Source of the DNA: Phycisphaerales bacterium
GTDB taxonomy: Bacteria; Planctomycetota; Phycisphaerae; Phycisphaerales; UBA1924
Assembly (NCBI GenBank): GCA_022072615.1
Contig: JAJVHS010000014.1
Location: forward strand, 1-64,000
Direction of reading: 5' to 3'
Length of the DNA: 64,000 nucleotides
Position 1 is the first letter of the stretch. Every line of letters begins with the position of its first letter. The position numbers were made by a program, and so were the translations under genes. Positions 25,021 to 33,445 of this stretch are shown here, one piece after another. The notes under the pieces are model-generated. The model searched no databases, was not told where the DNA came from, and was given only the letters and a program-made list of their open reading frames with translations.

Positions 25021-25890
25021 ATGTCCGTCCTGGGCCATCCCGTCTTTGCACCGATCCGTGCCACCGGCGCGGTCATGCAGCGTTTCCTTCACGGCCCGGT
25101 GGCGCAGTTCATCCGGGACCTGGGCCGGTTCAGTCGCTTCGCCTATTGGACGGTGCGGGGGATTCCGTTCGTCCGCACGTGGTCGCGCGGCCACCGGCTG
25201 CGGTCGCAGCTCTTCATCGTCGGGACGACATCGGTCCCCGTCCTGGTGATCACCGGCGCCTTCATCGGCATGATCCTGGCGATCGAGGGCTACCTCCAGT
25301 TCGCCGCGATCGGCCAGGAAGGCCGGCTCGGCGGCGTCATCAACATCTCGCTCACCAAGCAGATCGGCCCGGTCCTCGCGGCGGTGATGCTCGCCGGACG
25401 CGTCGGCTGCGCCCTGACGGCCGAGCTGGGGACGATGCGCGTGACCGAGCAGCTCGACGCGATGCGAGCCATGGCCGCGGACCCGATCCGGGTGCTGGTG
25501 ATTCCCCGCGTGGTCGCGTGCGTGCTGATGATCCCGGTGCTGACGGTGGTGTCGAACCTGTGCGGGGTCATGGGCGGCTGGTTCATCGTGACGCGCTACT
25601 TCGACGCCGACGCGACGACGTACTGGCGCTACACCGCGGAGTTCGTCGCCTGGACCGACCTGGCCAACGGCCTGGTCAAGTCGGTCGCGTTCGGCCTGAT
25701 GATCGGCCTCATTTCCTGCTTCAAGGGCTTCAACTGCCGCCCGGGCGCCGAGGGCGTCGGCCGGGCCACGACCGACTCGTTCGTCACGAGCTTCATCGCC
25801 ATCATCATGTCGAACCTGTTCCTGGCGAAGGTGCTCAACGACCTGGACCTGCTGTACCACGGCGGCCTGCTGCGCAAGGTGTTCGGGTAA
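25021..25890 (+). CDS. MlaE/YrbE family ABC permease
   Basis: The 289-residue protein has five or six membrane helices and the MlaE permease signatures G-A-F-I-G-M-I-L near residue 80, I-G-P-V-L-A-A-V-M-L-A-G-R-V-G near 115, E-L-G-T-M-R-V-T-E-Q-L-D-A-M near 138, and G-F-N-C-R-P-G-A-E-G-V-G near 240. In the Mla system this subunit forms the channel that moves phospholipids between membranes. The ATPase (MlaF) and the MCE subunit (MlaD) are not next to it, so they must be encoded elsewhere. Confidence 0.9.
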   Translation: MSVLGHPVFAPIRATGAVMQRFLHGPVAQFIRDLGRFSRFAYWTVRGIPFVRTWSRGHRLRSQLFIVGTTSVPVLVITGAFIGMILAIEGYLQFAAIGQEGRLGGVINISLTKQIGPVLAAVMLAGRVGCALTAELGTMRVTEQLDAMRAMAADPIRVLVIPRVVACVLMIPVLTVVSNLCGVMGGWFIVTRYFDADATTYWRYTAEFVAWTDLANGLVKSVAFGLMIGLISCFKGFNCRPGAEGVGRATTDSFVTSFIAIIMSNLFLAKVLNDLDLLYHGGLLRKVFG

Positions 25891-25979
25891 GGCGACGTCC
25901 AGATAACGCCCGTCCCCGCCCGGCACAATCGCATACCCGAACGAATTCCTTGATCAGATCCGGGGTGGTCGGCCGAACG

Positions 25980-25985
25980 TACTTA
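25980..25985 (+). promoter_or_regulatory. Possible -10 element, leaderless type (small acidic protein)
   Basis: TACTTA ends 6 nt before the ATG at 25992, and there is no Shine-Dalgarno. The hexamer lacks the final T of the usual pattern. Confidence 0.35.
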
Positions 25986-25991
25986 ACAGCG

Positions 25992-26267
25992 ATGAGCATC
26001 GTCCCGACCAATCCAGCCCAGGCGATTGCCGGTGTCGGCTCGGCCGAGCGTGTCGTGACGCGCGACATCGCCAAGAAGGACGCCGACAAGGCGGCCGGCC
26101 GCCGCGCGGTCCGCGACGAGGTCGACGTCGTCATCGTGAATACCGAGGGCGCCGACGCCGTCCGGTCGCTCAAGGGCAACACCGAGGAAGAGACCCGCGA
26201 GGACAAGCAGGAGCACCCCGGCTACGCGAAGCCGTCGGAAAAGCCGCGGCTCGACGTCGAGGCGTAG
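25992..26267 (+). CDS. Small hydrophilic protein of unknown function
   Basis: The 91-residue protein has no membrane helix or signal peptide. It is rich in Asp, Glu, Lys and Arg in its second half, with a stretch V-D-V-V-I-V-N-T-E-G-A-D-A-V-R and an acidic tail. The reading frame has strong G/C bias in third positions over its full length and a TACTTA hexamer 6 nt upstream, both arguing that it is a gene. I recall similar small proteins in other Phycisphaerae but cannot name a family. Confidence 0.6.
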   Translation: MSIVPTNPAQAIAGVGSAERVVTRDIAKKDADKAAGRRAVRDEVDVVIVNTEGADAVRSLKGNTEEETREDKQEHPGYAKPSEKPRLDVEA

Positions 26268-26306
26268 CCGGCGCAGAGAGCCCGCGTCCCGCGGTTCCGC
26301 GCGCCC

Positions 26307-27953
26307 CTACTCGATCGGCAGGATGTCGGGCTTCTTGCCGTGGGCCCACTCGCGCACGCGGGGGAAGAAGATCTCCTGGAAGAGGATCTTGATGCACGCG
26401 GCGACGGGGATCGCGATGAGCAGGCCGTAGATCCCCGCCAGCGCGCCGCCCGCGAGCGACGCGAAGACGATGGTCGGCGTGTCCATGTTCGTGTTCTTGC
26501 CCTGGATCATCGGCGAGAGCACGTAGTCGTCGAGCACCTGGGCGCCCATGTACACCGCGATCGGGGCCGTGACGATCCACCACCAGGAGTTCTGCCACTC
26601 CACGCTGCTGGGCTCGAGGAACATGAGCAGCATCGCGAACGGCACCCCCACCACGTGAACGTACGGCACGATGAAGAGCAGGCCGACGATCGGCCCGAGG
26701 AGGAACGCGGAGGGCACGCCGATGATCAGGTACGCGCCTGTCATGTAGACGCTGAGGATGAAGCAGATCGTCAGGCGCCCGCGCACGAACCCGGCGATCA
26801 CGGAGTCCATCTTCTGGACCAGCTCGATCGTGCGGTGCTTGCGGCGGTCGGGGATCAGCCCTTCCCAGAAATCGAGCACCCGGCCCCAGCCCGTCGAGAA
26901 GAAGAAAAAGAAGAACGCCGTGATGAACGCGCTGAACAGCACGTACCCGACCGAACCGAAGATTCCGACCAGCGTCTGCAGGATCTGCGCACCGGTCCCC
27001 AGTGCTCGCCGTCCGATGGTCTGCGCGACCTCCTGGGAATGCTCCTTGAGCCACTCGCGGCTGGACTCGATGGTGTCGTAGAGCTGCTCCTTCCACGCCG
27101 GGAGATGCGGCATCTCCTCGGCCGCGGGCGGGGGCACTGCCGAGTCCGGCACGGGCGTGTCCGGCGGCGGCTCGGCGTCCTCTTCGCCGGATGAGATCTC
27201 GCTCTCGAGCGGCTTGTCGGGGACCGCCAGCGGCGGCACCGGATCGGCGGCGTTGTCCTTGGCCGCTTCACCCCCCGGCTTGTCGGAAGATGTTGCCTCG
27301 GCCGGCGACGCGCCGCCGTCCTTGTCGTCGTCGAGCGGGACTGGGTCGGTCTTGGTTTCGAGCGGGCCCGCGAGCGGGTCCTCGACGACCGCCTTCTGAT
27401 TGAGAAGCCGGTCGCGGTTGGCGCGGTAGGCCTCGACCTCCTGCGACAGGCTCCGCACTTCATCGCTGGACCAGCGCCAGAAGCCCGGGTCGAGCCTGTA
27501 GTACGCGGCCCGGGCCTCTTCCTGCGTCGCCTTGGGATCGACCGACTTGAGAAGGTCGGTCGAGTTCTGCGCGACGCTGGCGATGACATTGGCGCCCTGC
27601 ACCACACCCACGACCGTCCCGATCACCAGCGGGACGATGATCAGGACCCCGGCGAGCAGGATGATCGACAGCGCCGCGCCCTGGCGGCTGATGTGGCGGG
27701 TCGCGGTGACGCGCCGGATGAGCGGTTCAAAGAGATACGCCAGGAGCAGCGCGAGCAGCATCGGGACCGTCACGATGCTGACCAGCTTGCCCAGGTACAC
27801 CACCCCGATGATCGCCGCCACGACCAGTCCGTCGCGCACCGGCTGGATCTGCCACAGGTGCACCTTCCGCCAGTCGATGGGCTGGGTGGAGGGTGCTTTG
27901 GCCGAGGTCTCTTTGGACGGTTCTGCCAAGCGCGTGCTCCCAGAAGCGGGCAT
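26307..27953 (-). CDS. AI-2E family transporter with acidic insert
   Basis: The 548-residue protein has about eight membrane helices in the AI-2E/PerM arrangement: a pair at about 42-78, one at about 95-125, and a C-terminal cluster with F-I-T-A-F-F-F-F-F-F and V-Y-M-G-A-Q-V-L-D-D-Y-V-L-S-P. Between helices 3 and 4, about residues 170-300, it carries a long Asp/Glu/Pro/Ser-rich insert that normal family members (about 350 residues) lack. The family exports or exchanges small molecules or ions, the best known being autoinducer-2 in E. coli TqsA. I chose the ATG at 27953 because a TACACT hexamer at 27974-27979 lies upstream of it and downstream of the alternative GTG at 27986. Confidence 0.85.
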   Translation of the reverse strand: MPASGSTRLAEPSKETSAKAPSTQPIDWRKVHLWQIQPVRDGLVVAAIIGVVYLGKLVSIVTVPMLLALLLAYLFEPLIRRVTATRHISRQGAALSIILLAGVLIIVPLVIGTVVGVVQGANVIASVAQNSTDLLKSVDPKATQEEARAAYYRLDPGFWRWSSDEVRSLSQEVEAYRANRDRLLNQKAVVEDPLAGPLETKTDPVPLDDDKDGGASPAEATSSDKPGGEAAKDNAADPVPPLAVPDKPLESEISSGEEDAEPPPDTPVPDSAVPPPAAEEMPHLPAWKEQLYDTIESSREWLKEHSQEVAQTIGRRALGTGAQILQTLVGIFGSVGYVLFSAFITAFFFFFFSTGWGRVLDFWEGLIPDRRKHRTIELVQKMDSVIAGFVRGRLTICFILSVYMTGAYLIIGVPSAFLLGPIVGLLFIVPYVHVVGVPFAMLLMFLEPSSVEWQNSWWWIVTAPIAVYMGAQVLDDYVLSPMIQGKNTNMDTPTIVFASLAGGALAGIYGLLIAIPVAACIKILFQEIFFPRVREWAHGKKPDILPIE

Positions 27954-27973
27954 CCGCGGACCCGCGAGTGCAG

Positions 27974-27979
27974 AGTGTA
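27974..27979 (-). promoter_or_regulatory. -10 element of AI-2E family gene
   Basis: TACACT on the minus strand, 20 nt before the ATG at 27953. Confidence 0.4.
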
Positions 27980-28006
27980 GTGCCACCCCACGGGCGCGCG
28001 CACGCG

Positions 28007-28029
28007 CGTCCCTGGCGGAGCCAGGGACG
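28007..28029. terminator. Hairpin after the NagB-PIG-L gene
   Basis: A 10-bp perfect stem (28007-28016 with 28020-28029, loop of 3) starts 5 bp past the stop at 28035. No T-run follows on either strand, so it may stabilise the 3' end rather than terminate. Confidence 0.4.
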
Positions 28030-28034
28030 GGGCG

Positions 28035-29981
28035 TCAGACCGTGCTGCCCTTCCAGCGAACGAATCCCTCGATCGCCTGGTATTCCGCGAGCCCCAGCGC
28101 GTCGTAAAGCTCGGCGGTGCCGCGGTTGCGCTCCTCGGCCCGCTGCCAGAACTCCCGCGTGTCGCTCGGCCCGGGGAACAGGGCCGAATCCTTCTGGCTC
28201 TCGTGCTTGAAGATGGCCAGCCGCTTGCGCTTGACCTCGTCGGGCGCAAGAGGGACCGCCATCTCGATCTCCTCGGGCGCCCACTCCTGCCACGCGCCGC
28301 GGTACAGCCACAGCACGCAGTGCTGGGTCCATTCCTGGTGCGAGAGGCTCTTGAACGCCTCGATGATGCACGAGAGGCACACGCGGTGCGTGCCGTGCGG
28401 GTCCGAGAGGTCGCCCGCCGCGTAGATCTGGTGCGGCCTGACCTTGTCGAGCAGCTCGGCCGTGATGCGCACGTCCTCGGGTCCGATCGGCTTCTTGCGC
28501 ACGCACCCGGTCTCGTAGAAGGGAAGATCGAGGAAGTGGATGTTCTCCGGCTTCACCCCGCTGAAGCGGGCCCCCGCCCGCGCCTCCGACCGGCGGATCA
28601 GCGACTTGATCTTCTGGAGTTCGGGCGTGTCCGGCGTGCCCGGCGTCTTGCGGGCCAGGAAGCTCTCGATGTTGTCCTCGAGCTTCTGCGTGAACTCCCT
28701 GCCCAGCTGCGGGAAGGCCTGCGCAAACTCGCGGACGAAATCGACGTGCCGCAGGGCGTCGTCGTCGAAGACGGCGATGTTGCCCGAGGTCTGGTAGGCC
28801 ACGTGGACGTCGTGACCCTGGTCGCACAGCCGGATGAAGGTTCCGCCCATCGAGATCACGTCGTCGTCGGGGTGCGGGCTGAAGACCACGACCCGCTTGG
28901 GGAAGGGGTCCGACGCGGACCCGCCCTCTCCCGGGGGCTTGCCGCCCGGCCAGCCGGTGATCGTCCGCTGCATGCCGCGGAAGACCTCGATGTTGAGGTC
29001 GTACGCGCTGCCCCTGGCCGCGAGCAGGTCCTGGAGGCCGTGCTCGTTGAAGTCCTCGTCGACCAGCTTGGTGATCGGTTTATTGAGCGTTCTGGCCAGC
29101 CAGATCACCGCCCGCTTGGACATGTTCTGGTCCCAGCGCAGGCCGAAATCCTCGATCGATCCGAGCAGCCACGGCGTCTTGTACCGCGTGAGGTCTGCGG
29201 CGGCCGCCGGATCGAGCACGAACCGTGCGTTGGGGTGATTCTGGAGGAAGCTGGCGGCGACCGTGCTGGTGACGTCCCCCTCGACGGCGCGGCGGACGAT
29301 GGGCGCCTTGTGCTCGCCGAAGGCCAGGAGAACCACCTGCCGCGCTTCGAGGATGGTCCCGACCCCCATGGTGATGGCCTTCTTGGGGACGTTCCACTCG
29401 CCGAAGAAATCCGAGGCCGCGTCCATCCGCGTGACCTTGTCGAGCGTGATGAGCCGCGTCCGGCTCTCGCGGCCGGACCCGGGCTCGTTGAAGCCGATAT
29501 GCCCGGTGCGGCCGATGCCCAGGATCTGAAGATCGATGCCGCCCGCCTCGCGGATGGCTCTTTCGTACGAGTCGCAGAACTCGGCGACGCGTTCGCGCGG
29601 GACCGAACCGTCGGGGACGTGGATGTTGGCCGGGTCGATGTCGACGTGATCGAAGAGGTACTCGCGCATGAAGCGCCGGTAGCTCTGGAGCGACTGGTCG
29701 TCCATCGGCCAGTACTCGTCGAGGTTGAACGTCACGACGTTGCGGAACGAGAGGCCTGACTTGTGCAGCGCGACCAGGGCTTCGTAGACGCCCTTGGGAG
29801 TCGACCCCGTCGCCAGCCCCAGGACCGCCCTCTGTCCCCGGCTGGCCCGTTCGCGGATCAGCGCGGCGATCTCGGCCGCCACCGCCTGGCTGGCGGACGT
29901 GCTGGTCGGGTAGACCGCAACGGGGATGTGCTCGCGGCTGGTGGCGAGGGACTTGGCGTGTGCCTGCTTGGACTGGTGCAT
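28035..29981 (-). CDS. nagB: Glucosamine-6-phosphate deaminase fused to PIG-L/LmbE domain
   Basis: The 648-residue protein has an N-terminal NagB domain (about 20-330) with G-L-A-T-G-S-T-P-K-G-V-Y, F-N-L-D-E-Y-W-P-M and I-G-R-T-G-H-I-G-F-N-E-P, the substrate-binding and catalytic segments of glucosamine-6-phosphate deaminase. A C-terminal LmbE/PIG-L domain (about 370-630) has the zinc motif S-P-H-P-D-D-D and later D-P-H-G-T-H-R. NagB converts glucosamine-6-phosphate to fructose-6-phosphate and ammonia; PIG-L enzymes remove N-acetyl groups from sugar amides. The fusion suits both deacetylation and deamination in amino-sugar use and is known in Bacteroidetes and planctomycetes. GGAGCGG precedes the ATG; a TATCGT about 60 nt upstream may be its -10. 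Confidence 0.92.
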   Translation of the reverse strand: MHQSKQAHAKSLATSREHIPVAVYPTSTSASQAVAAEIAALIRERASRGQRAVLGLATGSTPKGVYEALVALHKSGLSFRNVVTFNLDEYWPMDDQSLQSYRRFMREYLFDHVDIDPANIHVPDGSVPRERVAEFCDSYERAIREAGGIDLQILGIGRTGHIGFNEPGSGRESRTRLITLDKVTRMDAASDFFGEWNVPKKAITMGVGTILEARQVVLLAFGEHKAPIVRRAVEGDVTSTVAASFLQNHPNARFVLDPAAAADLTRYKTPWLLGSIEDFGLRWDQNMSKRAVIWLARTLNKPITKLVDEDFNEHGLQDLLAARGSAYDLNIEVFRGMQRTITGWPGGKPPGEGGSASDPFPKRVVVFSPHPDDDVISMGGTFIRLCDQGHDVHVAYQTSGNIAVFDDDALRHVDFVREFAQAFPQLGREFTQKLEDNIESFLARKTPGTPDTPELQKIKSLIRRSEARAGARFSGVKPENIHFLDLPFYETGCVRKKPIGPEDVRITAELLDKVRPHQIYAAGDLSDPHGTHRVCLSCIIEAFKSLSHQEWTQHCVLWLYRGAWQEWAPEEIEMAVPLAPDEVKRKRLAIFKHESQKDSALFPGPSDTREFWQRAEERNRGTAELYDALGLAEYQAIEGFVRWKGSTV

Positions 29982-30162
29982 CGATCCGCTCCGGGCGCCG
30001 CCGGACGAGCAAACACGCCCGGGCGGCAGGCCATGATGACGATACTCGGAAGCCTCCGCGGCGTCACGGGGTCGCGAGAGGGCGGTTGCACTATTGCGAC
30101 CCCGGTCGCCACTTCCTAGACTCCGCCGACTCGGGGGCGGGCCTCATTAGTGGCGCGTATTT

Positions 30163-31077
30163 ATGAAGAGACTGGCGAAACGTGATCCTCGTACCTTGGC
30201 CGTGATGTCGATGCTGGCGGTCGCCGCCGGTCTGGCCCGAACCGGCCTGGCACAGACCGCGCCGGCCGCGGGGAAGCCCGCCGACCTAGCCGCGTACGAG
30301 GAATCCATCCCCAAGGCGGCATTCAAGATCGCGATGGTGCCGATCCCCGCGAACAAGGAAAAGAACATCGGCCCGTTCTGGATGGCGGCGACCGAGCTGA
30401 CCTGGGACGCCTTCGACGTCTACGTCTATCGCCTCGACGAGGAAGACGGCGGCGAGGCGGTCGAGTCGGGCACGCAGGGAGCAACCAGGCCGACCAAGCC
30501 GTACCTCCCGCCCGATCGCGGGCTGGGGCATTCGGGCTTCGCCACGATCAGCATTTCCTACCGCAACGCCCAGACCTTCTGCGAATGGCTGAGCGAGAAG
30601 ACCGGCAAGCACTACCGGCTGCCGACCGCCGAGGAGTGGGAGTACGCGGCGCTGGCGGGAGCCACCGGCGACTACTCGTTCGGAGATGCGGAGAACGCGG
30701 ACAGCGCGGCCTGGTACCTGGACAATTCCGATTCCCGGCCCCGGCCGGTCGGCCGCAAGGCGCCCAACGCCTGGGGCCTGTACGACATGCACGGCAACGT
30801 CGCCGAATGGGTCAAGGGGCCCGACGGGAAGGGCTGCATCAAGGGCGGTAGCTACCTCGACCCCATCGAGGACCTCACCGCAACCGCGTGCAAGCCCAAC
30901 GACCCGGCCTGGAACGCGGGCGACCCGAACATTCCCAAGAGCAAGTGGTGGCTGACCGACGGGCCGTTCATCGGCTTCCGGATCGTCTGCGATCCCAACC
31001 CGCGGCCCGCCTCCAACGCCGCGCCGGCGCCCAAGCCCGAGAACCCGGCGTCTGCTCCTGCTCCCGCGCCGAAGTAG
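30163..31077 (+). CDS. Exported SUMF1/FGE-like domain protein
   Basis: The 304-residue protein begins with a signal peptide of about 31 residues ending L-A-Q-T-A. The rest has the formylglycine-generating-enzyme fold: F-W-M-A-A-T-E-L-T near 75, Y-R-L-P-T-A-E-E-W-E-Y near 155, N-A-W-G-L-Y-D-M-H-G-N-V-A-E-W near 203, K-G-G-S-Y, and G-F-R-I-V. The cysteine pair of true formylglycine-generating enzymes near the C-terminus (R-x-S-x-S-C, G-F-R-C) is not present, so it is probably not a sulfatase-activating enzyme but a binding or structural member. It ends in a Pro/Ala/Lys tail. The next gene follows in 84 bp on the same strand. Confidence 0.85.
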   Translation: MKRLAKRDPRTLAVMSMLAVAAGLARTGLAQTAPAAGKPADLAAYEESIPKAAFKIAMVPIPANKEKNIGPFWMAATELTWDAFDVYVYRLDEEDGGEAVESGTQGATRPTKPYLPPDRGLGHSGFATISISYRNAQTFCEWLSEKTGKHYRLPTAEEWEYAALAGATGDYSFGDAENADSAAWYLDNSDSRPRPVGRKAPNAWGLYDMHGNVAEWVKGPDGKGCIKGGSYLDPIEDLTATACKPNDPAWNAGDPNIPKSKWWLTDGPFIGFRIVCDPNPRPASNAAPAPKPENPASAPAPAPK

Positions 31078-31161
31078 TCCATTCCCACAGGGGTACAAAG
31101 AAAACCGAACCCGTCGTTTGATCTTCTCCGTGCCCTGTGAGCGTTCGTATCGGAGCCTGTC

Positions 31162-32508
31162 ATGAACGCCCCGTCCAATCAGTCCGTATCCCGTCGCGAA
31201 TTCGTCAAGACCGCCGGCGCGGTGACCACCGCCGCCGCCCTTGGTGGCCTGGTCGTGCCCCGAGCGGTCTCCGCCGCCGCGTACGCGGGCGGCGCCGACA
31301 CGATCAAGGTCGGCCTGGTCGGCTGCGGCGGACGCGGGACGGGGGCCGCGGTGCAGGCGCTCGCCGCTGATCCCGGGGTCGTGCTGTGGGCCATGGGCGA
31401 TGTCTTCAAGGACCGGCTCGACTCGGCTCATGCGCTGCTCTCGACCCCGTCCGACGACATGTCGAAGGAAGCGGCCGACCGCGTCAAGGTCGAGGACCGG
31501 CGCTTCGTGGGCTTCGACTCGTACAAGCAGGTGATCGACAGCGGGGTCGACGTGGTGCTGCTGTGCAGCTACCCGTGCTTCCGTCCGCGGGACCTCAAGT
31601 ACGCGATCGAGAAGGGCAAGCACGTCTTCGCCGAGAAACCCGTCGCGGTCGACGCCCCGGGCATCCGGTCGGTGCTCGACACCGCCCGGGCCGCGAAAAC
31701 GGCCAACCTGGCCATTCTCGTGGGGTTCTGCTGGCGGTTCAACGCCTCGATGCGCGAGGCCTTCAAGCACGTCCACGACGGCACGCTCGGCGAGGTGACC
31801 AGCGTCCACACCACCTACCACAGCGGCACGCTCAGCAAGCGCCCGCGCCAGGCGAACTGGTCGGAGCTCGAGTTCCAGATGCGCAACTGGTGGCACTTCT
31901 GCTGGCTCTCGGGCGATCACATCGTCGAGCAGGCCGTCCACTCGGTCGACCGCCTGGCGTGGGCGATGGGCGACCGCATGCCCAGGAGCGTGCAGTGCCT
32001 GGGCGGACGGGCGGCCCGCAGCGGCGAGGAGCACGGCGACGTCTTCGATCACTTCTCCGCGATCTACGACTACGACAACGGCGTCCGCTGCTTCCACTCG
32101 TGCCGCCAGATCGATAAGTGCCCCTCCGACAACCGAGACTACGTCTTCGGCACCAAGGGAAACGGCGTGATCGACGGCTGGTCGGGCCAGTCCCCCATGA
32201 AGTCGCGCGACGGCAAGGTGCTGTGGGAGGGCAAGGGCACGTCCGCCGACGTCGGCAAGATGTACTTCGACGAGCACAAGGAGCTCTTCGCGTCCATCCG
32301 CGCGGGCACGCCGATCAACGACTGCGAGCGCGGCGCCAATTCCGTCATGATGGCGATCATGGCACGGATGGCCGCGTACACCGGCCAGACCGTGTCGTGG
32401 GAGCAGGCGCTGAACTCGAAGCTGTCGCTGGTGCCCGAGACGCTCTCGTGGGACATGACGCTCCCGGCCGTCAAGGTTCCCGTGCCCGGCGTCACGCCGC
32501 TGGTGTAA
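31162..32508 (+). CDS. Tat-exported Gfo/Idh/MocA family oxidoreductase
   Basis: The 448-residue protein begins with a twin-arginine signal (S-R-R-E-F-V-K followed by a hydrophobic stretch ending V-S-A-A-A). The mature part opens with a Rossmann fold, K-V-G-L-V-G-C-G-G-R-G-T-G, then V-F-A-E-K-P-V-A-V-D near 150, the conserved lysine motif of the family, and a C-terminal barrel-like domain. Such planctomycete proteins use NAD(P) to oxidise sugars or inositols; the tightly bound cofactor explains Tat export of a folded protein. The substrate is unknown. Confidence 0.9.
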   Translation: MNAPSNQSVSRREFVKTAGAVTTAAALGGLVVPRAVSAAAYAGGADTIKVGLVGCGGRGTGAAVQALAADPGVVLWAMGDVFKDRLDSAHALLSTPSDDMSKEAADRVKVEDRRFVGFDSYKQVIDSGVDVVLLCSYPCFRPRDLKYAIEKGKHVFAEKPVAVDAPGIRSVLDTARAAKTANLAILVGFCWRFNASMREAFKHVHDGTLGEVTSVHTTYHSGTLSKRPRQANWSELEFQMRNWWHFCWLSGDHIVEQAVHSVDRLAWAMGDRMPRSVQCLGGRAARSGEEHGDVFDHFSAIYDYDNGVRCFHSCRQIDKCPSDNRDYVFGTKGNGVIDGWSGQSPMKSRDGKVLWEGKGTSADVGKMYFDEHKELFASIRAGTPINDCERGANSVMMAIMARMAAYTGQTVSWEQALNSKLSLVPETLSWDMTLPAVKVPVPGVTPLV

Positions 32509-32605
32509 GTTCGCCCGGGCTGCGGGCGCTCGACGACATTCCTGCTCGGCCGGCGCTCATGCGGGAGCGCCGGCCGGTCGGTCGTCACGGCATGCGCCGC
32601 GAAAG

Positions 32606-32636
32606 AAAAAAACAACCCAGCCGACCGGCTGGGTTG
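32606..32636 (-). terminator. Rho-independent terminator of the CHRD gene
   Basis: A perfect 10-bp stem (32613-32622 with 32627-32636, 4-nt loop) lies 31 bp past the stop of the minus-strand gene at 32668, followed on that strand by seven T (32612 to 32606). Confidence 0.85.
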
Positions 32637-32667
32637 AGGGGTGGATTGCAGCCGTGAATCGCCGGTC

Positions 32668-33153
32668 TTAGCGGCGGCGGCGGCCGGCGACCAGGCCGGC
32701 AAGGCCGAGCAGACCGATCGACGCCGGGGCAGGAACGACCTGGCCGCGGATTTCACCGCCGGCCTTGAAGGTCGTGTGAACGTTGACGTATGTCAGGCCG
32801 TCGAGCATCCCCTGGATGTTCGCCGCCGAGAACACGCCCGCGCCCGTGAGCGTGCCGGACGTTCCGCCCGTGTGCGTCAGGGCGAGGATCACGCCCGCGT
32901 TCGACCCGGGCGCCGCGAGCCCGTGGATGTGGGCCGCCGTGACCGTGCCGATCAAGTCGTTGTACGTCCCCGTCAGGGACACTTGACCCGTGTCCGTGTT
33001 GAGCGTCACCGTGGCCGAACCGAAGCCCGGGGTCGCCACAGGCGGCACTTCCTGGGCGCCGTCCATGGAAAAGTTGTACACGACGATCGCGGCGTTGGCC
33101 GAACCGGCAACGGCCGCGACGAGCGCGGCGACACCCACATGGAAACGACTCAT
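32668..33153 (-). CDS. CHRD domain protein with PEP-CTERM-like anchor
   Basis: The 161-residue protein has a signal peptide of about 21 residues ending A-N-A, a CHRD domain (G-A-Q-E-V-P-P-V near 32, A-A-H-I-H-G near 75, V-H-T-T near 125, G-G-E-I-R-G-Q-V at the end) and a tail V-P-A-P-A-S, a hydrophobic helix, and R-R-R-R. The tail is a PEP-CTERM-type exosortase signal, in which A-P replaces E-P. CHRD domains occur in the developmental protein chordin and in many exported bacterial proteins; their ligand in bacteria is unclear. The ATG at 33153 is marked by AGGAG 8 nt before it. Confidence 0.9.
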   Translation of the reverse strand: MSRFHVGVAALVAAVAGSANAAIVVYNFSMDGAQEVPPVATPGFGSATVTLNTDTGQVSLTGTYNDLIGTVTAAHIHGLAAPGSNAGVILALTHTGGTSGTLTGAGVFSAANIQGMLDGLTYVNVHTTFKAGGEIRGQVVPAPASIGLLGLAGLVAGRRRR

Positions 33154-33335
33154 TGAAGATCTCCTTGAACTCTCACCCCGCGTCGGGCCGGCGACCGCGA
33201 GCGGCCGACCGTCCTGTGCCCCGACGCTCAAAAACAACTCCCGTTGGAACACACCCATACGCGGCCAAAGCGCCGAGGGATCTACACTCTCACCAGGTTC
33301 GCGTTGAGTATGCCGCCCGGGAATCGAACGGGCGC

Positions 33336-33341
33336 AGTGTA
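33336..33341 (-). promoter_or_regulatory. Possible -10 element of the CHRD gene
   Basis: TACACT on the minus strand about 180 nt before the ATG. The leader it implies holds a 6-bp hairpin around 33310-33330. Confidence 0.3.
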
Positions 33342-33445
33342 ATGGATGGTTTCCGCGGGAGCAACCGAAATCGCCCGGTACAGACTCCCAGTAGAAGGCT
33401 GGACTCGTTCGGTTCTCGTCAAGATCGCATGAGGAGCTGACCACC

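Noticed and set aside
30163-31077. True formylglycine-generating enzyme
   Set aside because: The fold matches, but the active-site cysteine pair near the C-terminus is missing and no sulfatase is nearby.
33305-33335. Part of a tRNA (T-arm-like sequence with TTCGATT)
   Set aside because: The stem beside the TTCGATT loop does not pair in the T-arm register, and no acceptor, D or anticodon arm exists around it.
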